Below, in pieces: positions 20,325-28,915 of a stretch of 64,000 bases of DNA; position 1 is the first letter of the stretch, and every line of letters begins with the position of its first letter. Origin of the DNA: Agromyces sp. SYSU T00194 (GTDB lineage: Bacteria; Actinomycetota; Actinomycetes; Actinomycetales; Microbacteriaceae). Under the pieces are notes generated by a model that made no database searches, had not been told where the DNA came from, and saw only the letters and a program-made list of their open reading frames with translations. The stretch is from contig NZ_JBEPJZ010000002.1 of NCBI RefSeq assembly GCF_040496035.1, forward strand, positions 806,001 through 870,000. The letters are read 5' to 3'. The position numbers and the translations under genes are program-made.

Positions 20325-21185
20325 CTACTTCAGCAGGCGCGACATCCGTCGGTCGGCGAGCAGCTTGCCGCCGGTCTGGCAGGTCGGGCAGTACTGCATC
20401 GAGCGGTCGGCGAAGTGCACGTCGCGCACGGTGTCGCCGCAGACGGGGCAGGCCTCGCCGCCGCGGGCGTGCACCCGCATACCCCGACGCTTGGCGTCCT
20501 TGAGCTCGGCGGCCGGCCGCCCCTCGGCCGCCTCGACGGCGGCGCGCAGGGTGTCGCGGAGCGCGTCGTAGAGGCGCGCGACCTCGTCGTCGTCGAGGGA
20601 GGAGGCGAGCGCGTAGGGCGACATCCTCGCCACGTGCAGCACCTCGTCGGAGTAGGCGTTGCCGACCCCCGCGATGAGCGACTGCTCGCGCAGCACGCCC
20701 TTGATCTGCGTGCGCCGGCCGGAGAGGATGCCCGCGAAGACCTCGAGCGTGAAGTCGTCGTCGAGCGGCTCCGGCCCGAGCGAGGCGATGCCGGGCACGT
20801 CGCGGGGGTCGCGCACGACGTACACCGCGAGCGACTTCCTCGTGCCGGCCTCGGTGAGGTCGAACCCCGACCCGTCGTCGAACCCGACCCGCATGGCGAT
20901 GGGCGACGTGCCGGGCCGGATGCGGCTGGCCGGGAGCTGCTCGTACCAGCGCAGCCAGCCCGCGCGGGCGAGGTGCGCGACCAGGTGCACGCCGTCGACG
21001 TCGAGGTCGAGCCACTTGCCGTGGCGGGCCGCGCCGGTCACCGTGCGCCCGACGAGGTCGGTGAGCGGCGGGTCGAAGGTCTTGAGGGCCGAGAACGACG
21101 TCATGGTCGCCGATCGGATGCCGCGCCCCACCGTGCGCTCGCGCAGGAAGCCCACCAGGGCGTCCACCTCGGGCAGTTCCGGCAT
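20325..21185 (-). CDS. Fpg/Nei-family DNA glycosylase/AP lyase
   Basis: This base-excision repair enzyme removes oxidised bases. The 286-aa protein starts MPELPEV, giving the catalytic N-terminal proline and glutamate after Met removal, and has the HGKWLDL lysine loop. A helix-two-turn-helix segment lies around GVLREQSLIAGVGNAYSDEVL. The zinc finger has four cysteines (CPVCGDT and YCPTC). A C-terminal extension rich in Arg/Lys follows the finger, seen in actinobacterial members, so an Nei-like specificity is possible. The start is fixed by the family N-terminus. Confidence 0.92.
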   Translation of the reverse strand: MPELPEVDALVGFLRERTVGRGIRSATMTSFSALKTFDPPLTDLVGRTVTGAARHGKWLDLDVDGVHLVAHLARAGWLRWYEQLPASRIRPGTSPIAMRVGFDDGSGFDLTEAGTRKSLAVYVVRDPRDVPGIASLGPEPLDDDFTLEVFAGILSGRRTQIKGVLREQSLIAGVGNAYSDEVLHVARMSPYALASSLDDDEVARLYDALRDTLRAAVEAAEGRPAAELKDAKRRGMRVHARGGEACPVCGDTVRDVHFADRSMQYCPTCQTGGKLLADRRMSRLLK

Positions 21186-21223
21186 GCGCCCAGTCAACCA
21201 GCCGCATGCACGCGCAACCACCC

Positions 21224-21263
21224 TTGCGGGCGCCGACGGAGAGGTATATCGTGAGGCGATATA
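21224..21263 (+). promoter_or_regulatory. padR-type gene promoter with palindromic operator
   Basis: TTGCGG (21224-21229) and TATCGT (21247-21252) are 17 nt apart. TATATCGTGAGGCGATATA at 21245-21263 is a perfect inverted repeat with a 5-nt centre that covers the -10. PadR repressors usually bind AT-containing palindromes of this kind and control their own gene. Confidence 0.72.
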
Positions 21264-21291
21264 GCGACCCACGAGTGATCGACCGGAGACC

Positions 21292-21654
21292 ATGACCGAG
21301 ACCCAGCCCCGCGACCTGCTCCCCCTCACCGAGCCGGTGTTCCACATCCTGCTCGCGCTCGTGGACGACGAGCGGCACGGCTACGGCATCATGCAGGAGG
21401 TGCGCACCCGCACCGAGGGCGACGTGCAGCTCGCACCCGGCACGCTCTACGGGGCGATCAAGCGGCTCCGCGGCCTCGGGCTCATCGAGGAGTCGGACAC
21501 CCGCGTCGACCCGTCGCTCGACGACGAACGCCGTCGCTACTACCGCATCACCGGCCTCGGCGAGCGGGTCGCGACGGCGGAGGCGACCCGCATCGCGGCG
21601 CTCGCACGCCAGGCGGCGGCCAAGCGCCTGCTGCCGGAATGGGGCGCGGCCTGA
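21292..21654 (+). CDS. PadR-family transcriptional regulator
   Basis: The 120-aa protein is a winged-helix regulator of the PadR family. The characteristic FHILLALVDDERHGYGIMQEV, LAPGTLYGAIKRL and YYRITGLGE stretches are all present. It has a short C-terminal helix for dimerisation (PadR-s2 size). CGGAG precedes the ATG. Its TGA overlaps the ATG of a membrane protein gene, and such pairs commonly mean that the regulator controls the membrane protein. The palindrome over its promoter suggests self-repression. Confidence 0.93.
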   Translation: MTETQPRDLLPLTEPVFHILLALVDDERHGYGIMQEVRTRTEGDVQLAPGTLYGAIKRLRGLGLIEESDTRVDPSLDDERRRYYRITGLGERVATAEATRIAALARQAAAKRLLPEWGAA

Positions 21655-22574
21655 TGTCCGCCCGCGTGGACGAGGGACGGATGATCCGGGTCGCACTGCG
21701 CGCCCTGCCGTCCGAGTTCCGCGCGGAGTACGGCGACGAAGTGCTGCTCGTCAGCCGCGACACGCTCCGCGAGGCCAGCGCGTCGGGCCCCGCCGCACTC
21801 TCGAGTGCGCGCGGGCGCATCCTCATCGACCTGGTGGCCACCGCGGCCGCCGAGCATGTGCGGAAGGGGTTCACCATGCGCACCACGGCACCCGGAATCG
21901 GGTACGGCATCGCGGCGGCCATCGGCTTCCCGCTCTACATCGCCAGCTACGGCAGCTACGGCTTCTGGAACGTCGTCGACGGGGTGCACGGCCTCTTCGG
22001 CGTCAACCCGGCCCTCTGGTTCCATCCGCTCATCGCCGCGATCGGGGGCGTGCTCGCCGCCATCGGCCTGTTCGGACTCGTCGGCAGGCTGGGCCTGACC
22101 GCCCGGACGAGGGCGATCGCCCGGTCCGCCGCGATCCTCGCAGGGCTCGCCCTGGTCGTCACCTCGCTCGGGATCCTCGACGACGGCGCGATCCTGCGGA
22201 ACTCGGTGCACCGACTGCTGGACACCATCGAGGCGATCGGATGGTTCGTCGGGTTCGGCGGCACCATCGTGATGCTCATCGCGTGCGGGGTGGTCGCCGT
22301 GCGCCGCCGCGCGCTCGGCGTCTGGAGCGCCGCGCCACTGGTCGCGGGCGTCGGCGTCGCCGCCTGGGTGTCGTTCGTGCTGGTCGGCATGGGCGCGGGC
22401 TGGGGCTGGGAGAACCTGCTTGCCGGACCCGTCTCGCAGCTGCTGCTCCTCGCGAGCGTGCTCGCGTGCGTCGCCACCGGCGTCGGCATCGCCCTCGCCC
22501 CGCGCCACCGCACCGACCCTGCCGACCACGCGCCGCACCCGAAGGCGCGGATCGACTCCGCGGCGACCGCCTGA
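21654..22574 (+). CDS. PadR-linked multi-spanning membrane protein, function unknown
   Basis: The 306-aa protein has a soluble N-terminal segment of about 75 residues (starting with an ALRALPSEFRAEYGDEVL helix like the front domain of permease-linked PadR partners) followed by about six to seven hydrophobic segments. Start and stop overlap with the PadR gene as TGATG, so the two are coupled. It contains no transport signature or enzyme motif that I recognise. It may respond to membrane-active compounds together with PadR (inference). Confidence 0.8.
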   Translation: MSARVDEGRMIRVALRALPSEFRAEYGDEVLLVSRDTLREASASGPAALSSARGRILIDLVATAAAEHVRKGFTMRTTAPGIGYGIAAAIGFPLYIASYGSYGFWNVVDGVHGLFGVNPALWFHPLIAAIGGVLAAIGLFGLVGRLGLTARTRAIARSAAILAGLALVVTSLGILDDGAILRNSVHRLLDTIEAIGWFVGFGGTIVMLIACGVVAVRRRALGVWSAAPLVAGVGVAAWVSFVLVGMGAGWGWENLLAGPVSQLLLLASVLACVATGVGIALAPRHRTDPADHAPHPKARIDSAATA

Positions 22575-22614
22575 CCCGGGTCGGTCGGCCGGACGGCGAG
22601 GGGCGGAGGACGAC

Positions 22615-23304
22615 TCAGGCGCCCCCCGCTGCACCGTCCTCGTCCTCGTCGGCATCCCCGAGCAGCTCCGCGAGCTCGATGTCCGCCTCACCGGTGGGCG
22701 GCGGCGCGGTGAGCGTCGGCTCGACCTCGCGCACCGCGGCGATGACGCCCTCCAGCAGGTCGCGCACCGACGTGGCGCCGAGCAGTCGCACCTGGTCGAG
22801 CGCACCCACCGGCGCGATTCCCGCGAGCTGCCAGCTCGCCGCCACCGGATCCTCGTCGAGCACGATGTCGGCCGACCACGGCAGCTCGACGAACTCGCCG
22901 GCGCGCGCGAGCACCCCGCGCACCGCCCGCTCGGCCTCGTCGCGCAGCGCCGCGCAGGCCGCCTCCCACGCCAGCTCGGGCAGGTCGCGCACGACCGCCA
23001 TCGGATACGGGTCCTCCTGCAGCCACTCCAGGACCTCGAAGCGCAGCCCGCCGCGCGCGGCGATGGCGATGGTGCCGTCCCCCGACCCGAGCTCGACGAG
23101 CCGTGCCATGGTCCCGATGCCGAAGCGCTGGTCGCCCCCGCCGACCTCGGCGCCCCGTTCGATGAGCACGACGCCGAACTCGGGCGACTCGCCCTCCAGC
23201 ATGCGGCCGAGCATCGCGAGGTACCGCTCCTCGAACACCCGCAGCGTGATCGGCATGTGCGGGAACAGCACCGCGCCGAGCGGGAACATCGCGACGGATC
23301 GCAT
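22615..23304 (-). CDS. LON-substrate-binding-domain protein
   Basis: The 229-aa protein matches the N-terminal substrate-binding domain of Lon: MFPLGAVLFPHMPITLRVFEERY at the start, then FGVVLIERG and RFEVLEW. There is no ATPase or protease part, as in stand-alone LON-domain proteins of actinobacteria. Its role is unknown. The start is ATG 23304, with a -10-like TGTACT 7 nt upstream, so the message may be leaderless. The C-terminal tail is acidic. Confidence 0.88.
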   Translation of the reverse strand: MRSVAMFPLGAVLFPHMPITLRVFEERYLAMLGRMLEGESPEFGVVLIERGAEVGGGDQRFGIGTMARLVELGSGDGTIAIAARGGLRFEVLEWLQEDPYPMAVVRDLPELAWEAACAALRDEAERAVRGVLARAGEFVELPWSADIVLDEDPVAASWQLAGIAPVGALDQVRLLGATSVRDLLEGVIAAVREVEPTLTAPPPTGEADIELAELLGDADEDEDGAAGGA

Positions 23305-23425
23305 GCACGCCAGTACAGCACATCGGCCGGGAGGGGTGTTCCCGCCGTCCGCCGCGCACGCACGCCGCGGCGCCCGAATGTGATCCGCCATTCACTTCCC
23401 GCCGTCCGTCCCGTAGCCTGCCCAC

Positions 23426-24316
23426 ATGCGACGAGACCACTGGCGGCGGCGCAACGCTGCGCTCGACCCCGCCCGCGACCACGTGGAGATCTACCGGAAC
23501 GTCCTCCAGTACGAGTTCCCATGGGACATGAACCAGGCGCTGAGCTTCGCGCTGTTCCGCACGTACGCCGTGCCGGGCATCGGGCGCCTGCTCGACGAGA
23601 CCGGCGAGTTCACCGGCCGTACGCAGAAGCGCTACGACGACACCGCGCTGCTGCTCGAGGCGCCGAGCCGCCTGGGCTTCGCGCACCCCGAGGCACGGGC
23701 GGCGATCCGCCGCATCAACGGGATGCATCGTGCCTACGACATCCCCGACCACGAGTTCCGCTACGTGCTCTCCACGTTCGTGGTGGTGCCCAAGCGGTGG
23801 CTCGACGCCTACGGCAAGCGCCCGCTCGACGCGGGTGAGCTCGAGGCATCCGTGCACTACTACCGCGCGCTCGGCAGCCGCATGGGCATCCCCGACGTCC
23901 CCGAGACCTACGACGGCTTCGCGACGCTCATGGACGCCTACGAGACCGAGCACTTCGCGTTCGAGCCCGGGGCGCGGCGCGTGGCCGACGCGACCCTCGC
24001 GCTGCTGCTGACGTTCCACCCGCGGCTGCCGAGGCGCACGGTCGAGGTGTTCAGCCGGGCGCTCATGGACGACGCACTGCTCGACGCGCTCGGCTACGAC
24101 CATCCACCGCGCGCCGTCACCGTCGCCTCGCGCGCGGCGCTCCGCCTGCGCGGCCGCGTGGCACGCCTGCTCCCGGCCAACCGCACCCCCACCACGGTCG
24201 CCGACCTGCCGTGGGTGCGCAGCTACCCCGACGGGTACGACGTCGAGCAGCTGGGCACCTTCCCGGGCGGATGCCCGGTGCCGCATGCCCGCGCGGAGGA
24301 CTCAGGGGCCGCCTGA
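23426..24316 (+). CDS. MpaB-like (DUF2236) oxygenase-family protein
   Basis: The 296-aa all-helical protein resembles the latex-clearing/MpaB family of haem-binding oxygenase-like proteins: FPWDMNQALSFALFRTYAVPGIGRLL near the start, RTQKRYDDTALLL, then GMHRAYDIPDHEFRYVLSTFVV with the conserved histidine region. TTCACT and TAGCCT, 17 nt apart, lie 6 nt before the ATG, implying a leaderless message. Its substrate is unknown. It is divergent from the LON-domain gene. Confidence 0.85.
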   Translation: MRRDHWRRRNAALDPARDHVEIYRNVLQYEFPWDMNQALSFALFRTYAVPGIGRLLDETGEFTGRTQKRYDDTALLLEAPSRLGFAHPEARAAIRRINGMHRAYDIPDHEFRYVLSTFVVVPKRWLDAYGKRPLDAGELEASVHYYRALGSRMGIPDVPETYDGFATLMDAYETEHFAFEPGARRVADATLALLLTFHPRLPRRTVEVFSRALMDDALLDALGYDHPPRAVTVASRAALRLRGRVARLLPANRTPTTVADLPWVRSYPDGYDVEQLGTFPGGCPVPHARAEDSGAA

Positions 24317-24394
24317 GGCACGCGCGACGGCGGCGCCCGCGGGCTGCTCCCCCGTGTCCCCGGGCACCTGGGCGCGCGAGCCCCGGCGACGCGG

Positions 24395-24760
24395 TCAGGC
24401 GCCGGGCAGCTCGCGCCCGAACATCTGCGCGGTCGCCCGCGCGCTCGGGGTGCCGGCGTCGGGGTCGGCGCCGGCGGCGAGCAGCGCCCGGATCACGTCG
24501 CCCTCGCCCTTGAACACCGCGCCCGCGAGCGGCGACTGGCCGCGCGCGTTGAGCCGGTCCACCTCGGCGCCCCGCTCGGCGAGCGCCGCGACCAGCGCGG
24601 CGTGGCCGTGGTAGGCGGCGAGCATGAGCAGCGTGTTGCCCTGCCCGTCGGCGAGGTCGGCGGGCACGCCCGCGTCCACGAACTCCAGGAGCAGGTCCGC
24701 GCCAGCGCGCGCCAGGTCGAGCAGCTGGTCGGGCTCCACGCCCGGTGCACCGGCAGCCAT
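24395..24760 (-). CDS. Ankyrin-repeat protein
   Basis: The 121-aa protein consists of about three to four ankyrin repeats: GNTLLMLAAYHGHAALVAALAERGAEVDRLN and GQSPLAGAVFKGEGDVIRALLAAGADPD are the clearest (quoted from positions 24400-24640 on the minus strand). It is a protein-interaction module without an enzyme domain. Its ATG overlaps the TGA of the aldo/keto reductase gene, so both are co-translated and may work together. Confidence 0.9.
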   Translation of the reverse strand: MAAGAPGVEPDQLLDLARAGADLLLEFVDAGVPADLADGQGNTLLMLAAYHGHAALVAALAERGAEVDRLNARGQSPLAGAVFKGEGDVIRALLAAGADPDAGTPSARATAQMFGRELPGA

Positions 24761-25764
24761 CAGGTCTCCCGGGTCGGCGGCGAGACGGTCTTCGCCGGAT
24801 CGCGCTCGGCCAGCCCGCCGACCGCCGCATCGATCGCGGCCATCGTGTCGGCATCGAGCGTGCGACCCGCAGCCTGCACGTTGTCGGCGATCTGCTCGGG
24901 CCGGGAGGCGCCGATGATCGCCGACGCGACGTTCGGGTTCTGGAGCACCCATGCGACGGCGAGCTGCGCCATCGTCATGCCCGCCTGCTCGGCGATCGGC
25001 CGCAGGCCCTGCACGGCCGTGAGCACCTCGTCGTCGAGGAAGCGCCGGACCATGTCGGCCCCGCCCTTCTCGTCGGTCGCCCGGGACCCCGCGGGCAGCT
25101 CCGCGCCGGGGTGGTACTTGCCGGTGAGCACGCCCTGTGCGACCGGCGACCACACGATCTGCGAGATGCCGAGCTCCCGGGACGTGGGCACGACCTCCGC
25201 CTCGATCACGCGCCAGAGCATCGAGTACTGCGGCTGGTTCGAGATGAGCGAGACGCCGAGCTCGCGGGCGAGCGCGTGCCCGGCGCGGAGCTGCTCCGCG
25301 TTCCACTCCGAGACCCCGATGTAGAGCGCCTTGCCGGCACGCACGACGTCGGCGAACGCCTGCATCGTCTCCTCCAGCGGCGTCTCGTAGTCGAAGCGGT
25401 GGGCCTGGTAGAGGTCGACGTAGTCGGTGCGCAGCCGCGAGAGCGAGCCGTCGATGGACTCCATGATGTGCTTGCGCGAGAGGCCCGAGTCGTTCGGGCC
25501 CTTCGGGCCCGTCGGCCCGTAGACCTTGGTGAAGATCTCGAGCGAGGCCCGGCGTTCGCCGGCGAGCGCCTCGCCGAGCACGGCCTCCGCGACCGTGTTG
25601 GCGTAGACGTCGGCCGTGTCGAAGGTGGTGATGCCCGCGTCGAGCGCGGCACGCACGCAGCGCTGCGCGGTGTCGTTCTCGACCTGGGAGCCGTGGGTGA
25701 GCCAGTTCCCGTAGGTGATCTCCGAGATCTTGAGGCCGCTGTTGCCGAGGTACCTGAATTCCAT
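24760..25764 (-). CDS. Aldo/keto reductase (potassium-channel beta-subunit-like group)
   Basis: This NADPH-dependent oxidoreductase is 334 aa. The AKR tetrad is present: Asp49, Tyr54, Lys80 and His122 (in ITTFDTADVY, IFTKVYG and LYQAHRFD). The family patterns MEFRYLGNSGLKISEI and GQVENDTAQ fit the group related to the voltage-gated potassium channel beta subunit. TAGGCT lies 7 nt before the ATG and no ribosome site is seen, so translation is probably leaderless. It overlaps the ankyrin gene by TGATG. The carbonyl substrate is unknown. Confidence 0.92.
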   Translation of the reverse strand: MEFRYLGNSGLKISEITYGNWLTHGSQVENDTAQRCVRAALDAGITTFDTADVYANTVAEAVLGEALAGERRASLEIFTKVYGPTGPKGPNDSGLSRKHIMESIDGSLSRLRTDYVDLYQAHRFDYETPLEETMQAFADVVRAGKALYIGVSEWNAEQLRAGHALARELGVSLISNQPQYSMLWRVIEAEVVPTSRELGISQIVWSPVAQGVLTGKYHPGAELPAGSRATDEKGGADMVRRFLDDEVLTAVQGLRPIAEQAGMTMAQLAVAWVLQNPNVASAIIGASRPEQIADNVQAAGRTLDADTMAAIDAAVGGLAERDPAKTVSPPTRET

Positions 25765-25833
25765 GGGTCCCAGCCTAGGCAGCGAGCGGATGCCGCGGAG
25801 CTGCCGCGCGCTGGCCGGGCCCCCGCGGCGGGC

Positions 25834-26841
25834 TCAGAGCGCGAGCAACCGCTCGGTGTCGCCGAACACCTCGAGGCCGGCGCACTCGGCGACGCCCTCG
25901 AGGCGCACCGTGCCGTCGTGGTCGACGTGGCGGAACGCGATGCGCGCGTCCATCGTCTCCTCGACGCGCTGGTGCATGGCCTCGCGCAGCGGCGCGTGCA
26001 GCAGCCCGCCCCGCACGCGCTCGGCCTCGAGGTGGAGCACGCCGTCGGGCCCCGAGACGCTCCAGCGCACGTGGGCGTCGTCGATCGCGAGCGCATGCTC
26101 GCGCGAGCCGTTGTAGGTGGTCCACCGGTGCAGGCGACCGCCGTGCCGGAAGCCGATGATCGAGCCGCGGAACGACCTGCCGACCCACGGGATGATCGCC
26201 ACGGAGGCGATGAGCGAGGCGTCCGTGCCGTCACCCGCGGTCGCATCGACGTGGTTGCTCGCCATCCACACGTAGCCCGCCGGGAAGGCCCGACCCCAGT
26301 CCTTCTCGATGTACCCGCGTCCGCCGTCGAACGGCACCGACGCGCCCTCGACCTCGAGCGTGCCGGCCAGCCCGTGCCCGAACGAGACGATGCCGTGGAA
26401 GCACTCCATGAACGGCACCAGCCCGTACCAGCCCATGATGCCGGGCTCGCGCAGGGTCACCGGCCACGGGGTGAAGGGGTCGGGGAAATCGACCCGCCCG
26501 CGCAGCTGCGGCAGGTCGAGCGTCGCACCCGTCGGCGAGAAGCGGTTGCCGCCGACCTCGACGTGGAAGCCGTGCGCGGACGCCGCGAACTCGTCGACGT
26601 CGAACCGGTGGTACCAGGACCGGCCGGTGAGCCCGTCGAGCACCTGCACGAACGCCTCGTCACGCGCTCCCCCGTCGCCGGCGAGCCCCCGGAAGACGCC
26701 CGGGATGACCGCCCAGCGCTGCGACCGGTCGGCCGTCACGAGCTTCACGTACCAGCCCTCGAAGAACCCGCGCCGGACGCCGTGGCCGTGGAACGCCTCC
26801 GGGCGCCGCACGCCCCGCACCCATGCCGCGGGAGTCCGCAT
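25834..26841 (-). CDS. Tocopherol-cyclase-like family protein
   Basis: The 335-aa protein has the family's opening FFEGWYVKLVTADRS-type segment, later GRGYIEKDWGRAFPAGYVWMASNH, and several beta-rich stretches. Bacterial members are of unknown function and do not necessarily make tocopherol. The start is ATG 26841 with TACGAT 6 nt upstream and no ribosome site, so the message may be leaderless. It stands alone on the minus strand and is divergent from the next gene. Confidence 0.82.
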   Translation of the reverse strand: MRTPAAWVRGVRRPEAFHGHGVRRGFFEGWYVKLVTADRSQRWAVIPGVFRGLAGDGGARDEAFVQVLDGLTGRSWYHRFDVDEFAASAHGFHVEVGGNRFSPTGATLDLPQLRGRVDFPDPFTPWPVTLREPGIMGWYGLVPFMECFHGIVSFGHGLAGTLEVEGASVPFDGGRGYIEKDWGRAFPAGYVWMASNHVDATAGDGTDASLIASVAIIPWVGRSFRGSIIGFRHGGRLHRWTTYNGSREHALAIDDAHVRWSVSGPDGVLHLEAERVRGGLLHAPLREAMHQRVEETMDARIAFRHVDHDGTVRLEGVAECAGLEVFGDTERLLAL

Positions 26842-27021
26842 GCGCCAATCGTAGGCGCGCGGCGGCGCGCCCGGACGGGATGTGGGCAACCCGCCGGCCC
26901 CGCGCATCCGACGCGATCCTCAGGAGTTCCCCACGCCGCCACGACACATCCGGGCGCCTCGGCGGCGAGGCTGTCGGAGGCTGCGCCACCCGCGCACGCG
27001 CAACACGACAGGAGACCCACC

Positions 27022-28206
27022 TTGCACGGCACCACCACCGGCCGCATCCCGGCCCGCGACCCGCTCGACCTCGCCGCCACCGGACACCCGTCGACCCTGG
27101 TCGGAGCCGGGCCGGGCGCCACCCGCCAGCCGGACCTGCAGTACGCCGACGAGCACGTCGAGCTCCGCGCGTTCACCCCGGCCCGCGACACGGGGCTCGA
27201 TGCGGCCGCGTACCGGGTCGAGACGCGCAACCTCGTCGCCCGGCGCGACCCGGAGGGCTACCGCTATGTGACCGAGATGGTCGAGCGCCAGACGGCGCGG
27301 CTCGCCGCGGACGGCGTCGACCGCCCGCGGCGACCACTGACCGGCCCCGACGGCCGGGAGCTGCTCTCGCGCCGCCACGAGGTGCTCGACGAGTGGTGGG
27401 GCATCGGGCGGGACCGCCCGCGCGAGGCCTTCGCGTTCGACTACATGCCGCGGTGGCGCGAGCACGTGCCCTCCGCGAAGGCGCTCTGGCCGCTGCAGCA
27501 CCCGGGTGAGCCGACGCTGCCCTTCGATGACGGGGCCGCGCCCAACGCCGACGACTGGGCCGTGCTCAGCCACGTCGCCGACGCGGTCGGCATCCGCTCG
27601 CGCGCGGCCGTGCTCGCCGCCGTCGCCGAGGCCCAGCTCGCCGCGACCGAGGGCGGGTCGTGCCTGTCGCTCGGCAGCGGCGGGCTCGTGCCCATCCTGA
27701 AGTCCGCGGGGGCACTCGGCGCTCGGGGCATGGACACCGCGGTCGAGCTGTGGGACGCCGACCCCGACGCGATCGACATGGCGCACCTGCTCGCCGTGCG
27801 CCACGGCCTGCCGGCGCCCCTCACGACGCGCCAGGTGAACCTGTACGACCTGCGCGCCCTCCGCTCGGCCGCGTCGCAGTTCGACCTGGTCGACCTGCTC
27901 GGGTTCTTCGAGTACCTCCCGACCGAGGCGCCGCCCGTCGCCGGATCGCTCGTGCCGACGGCCTCCGACTTCCTCGCCGCCGCACTCACCCGCGTCGCGC
28001 CGGGCGGCACGCTCGTGCTGGCGAACATGCGCGACACGCACCCGCAGCTCGACTTCGTGATGCGGTGCGTGCAGTGGCCGTACATCCACCCGCGCGGGCT
28101 CGACGAGCTCGCGGCGATCATCCGCGGCGCCGGCGTGGCCGACGAGCGGGTGACGTTCTACCTGCCCGACGACGACGTGTACGCGGTCGTCGAGATCGAG
28201 GGGTAG
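27022..28206 (+). CDS. SAM-dependent methyltransferase-like protein
   Basis: The 394-aa protein starts at TTG 27022, 7 nt after AGGAG. Its central and C-terminal parts look like a class I methyltransferase: SCLSLGSGGLVPIL in the motif I position, VELWDADPDAIDMAH after the second strand, QFDLVDLLGFFEYLP and VAPGGTLVLANM for the later strands. Motif I is GSGG rather than the common GxGxG. The N-terminal 140 residues are not recognised. It stands alone and its substrate is unknown. Confidence 0.7.
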   Translation: MHGTTTGRIPARDPLDLAATGHPSTLVGAGPGATRQPDLQYADEHVELRAFTPARDTGLDAAAYRVETRNLVARRDPEGYRYVTEMVERQTARLAADGVDRPRRPLTGPDGRELLSRRHEVLDEWWGIGRDRPREAFAFDYMPRWREHVPSAKALWPLQHPGEPTLPFDDGAAPNADDWAVLSHVADAVGIRSRAAVLAAVAEAQLAATEGGSCLSLGSGGLVPILKSAGALGARGMDTAVELWDADPDAIDMAHLLAVRHGLPAPLTTRQVNLYDLRALRSAASQFDLVDLLGFFEYLPTEAPPVAGSLVPTASDFLAAALTRVAPGGTLVLANMRDTHPQLDFVMRCVQWPYIHPRGLDELAAIIRGAGVADERVTFYLPDDDVYAVVEIEG

Positions 28207-28277
28207 CGGATGCCGCGGGCCGGACGCCCCGTCGACGGTGCGTGCTGCGGGGCATCCGGCCGCCCCGCGGCATCCGC
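28206..28277. terminator. Long nested hairpin after the methyltransferase-like gene
   Basis: GCGGATGCCGCGGG (28206-28219) pairs with CCCGCGGCATCCGC (28264-28277), and inside it GCCCCG pairs with CGGGGC. It overlaps the last base of the stop codon and lies before the next gene. Confidence 0.6.
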
Positions 28278-28319
28278 CGCATGCAGCCGGCTCCATGCCT
28301 GATCGCATAGGGTTGCCGG

Positions 28320-28898
28320 ATGCTTCGACGACTGGTGTCCCGCGTGTACTGGGCCTGCAGCAGGTGGACCCTCGCGGGCGAGCCGGCGCCGGACCGCCCC
28401 TCGGTGCTGATCGGCGCCCCGCACACCTCGAACTGGGACTTCGTGCTCATGCTCGGCATCGCGTGGCGACACGGCATGGACATCCGCTGGCTGGGCAAGA
28501 AGAGCCTGTTCGCCGGATGGCGCGGGCCGATCATGCGCGGTCTCGGCGGCATCCCGGTCGACCGCTCGAACCCGTCCGAGGTCGTGGGCGAGGTGCTCGC
28601 GCGCATCGAGGCCGGGGAGGTCTTCGGGCTGGTCGTCACCCCCGACGGCACGCGCGGCTCGAACACCTACTGGAAGTCGGGCTTCTACCGCATCGCCCGC
28701 GAGGCGGGCATTCCGGTCACCCTCGGCTACGTCGACCGCACCACGATGACGACGGGCCTCGGCCCGACCTTCGAGCTCACCGGCGACGTGCCGACCGACA
28801 TGGACCGCATTCGCGCGTTCTACGCCGACAAGGCCGGCGTGCGGCCGGAACTGCGCACCGAGCCGCGCCTGCGCAGCGAGGACGCGCCGGTCGCCTGA
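28320..28898 (+). CDS. 1-acyl-sn-glycerol-3-phosphate acyltransferase-like (PlsC family)
   Basis: The 192-aa protein carries the acyltransferase blocks: APHTSNWD, with the HxxxxD catalytic pair, GKKSLFAGW, GGIPVDRS and TPDGTRG. It lacks long membrane segments and is shorter than PlsC, like the small phospholipid or glycolipid acyltransferases. TAGGGT lies 6 nt before the ATG. The acceptor lipid is unknown. Confidence 0.9.
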   Translation: MLRRLVSRVYWACSRWTLAGEPAPDRPSVLIGAPHTSNWDFVLMLGIAWRHGMDIRWLGKKSLFAGWRGPIMRGLGGIPVDRSNPSEVVGEVLARIEAGEVFGLVVTPDGTRGSNTYWKSGFYRIAREAGIPVTLGYVDRTTMTTGLGPTFELTGDVPTDMDRIRAFYADKAGVRPELRTEPRLRSEDAPVA

Positions 28899-28915
28899 GT
28901 CGCACCCGACCCGGT

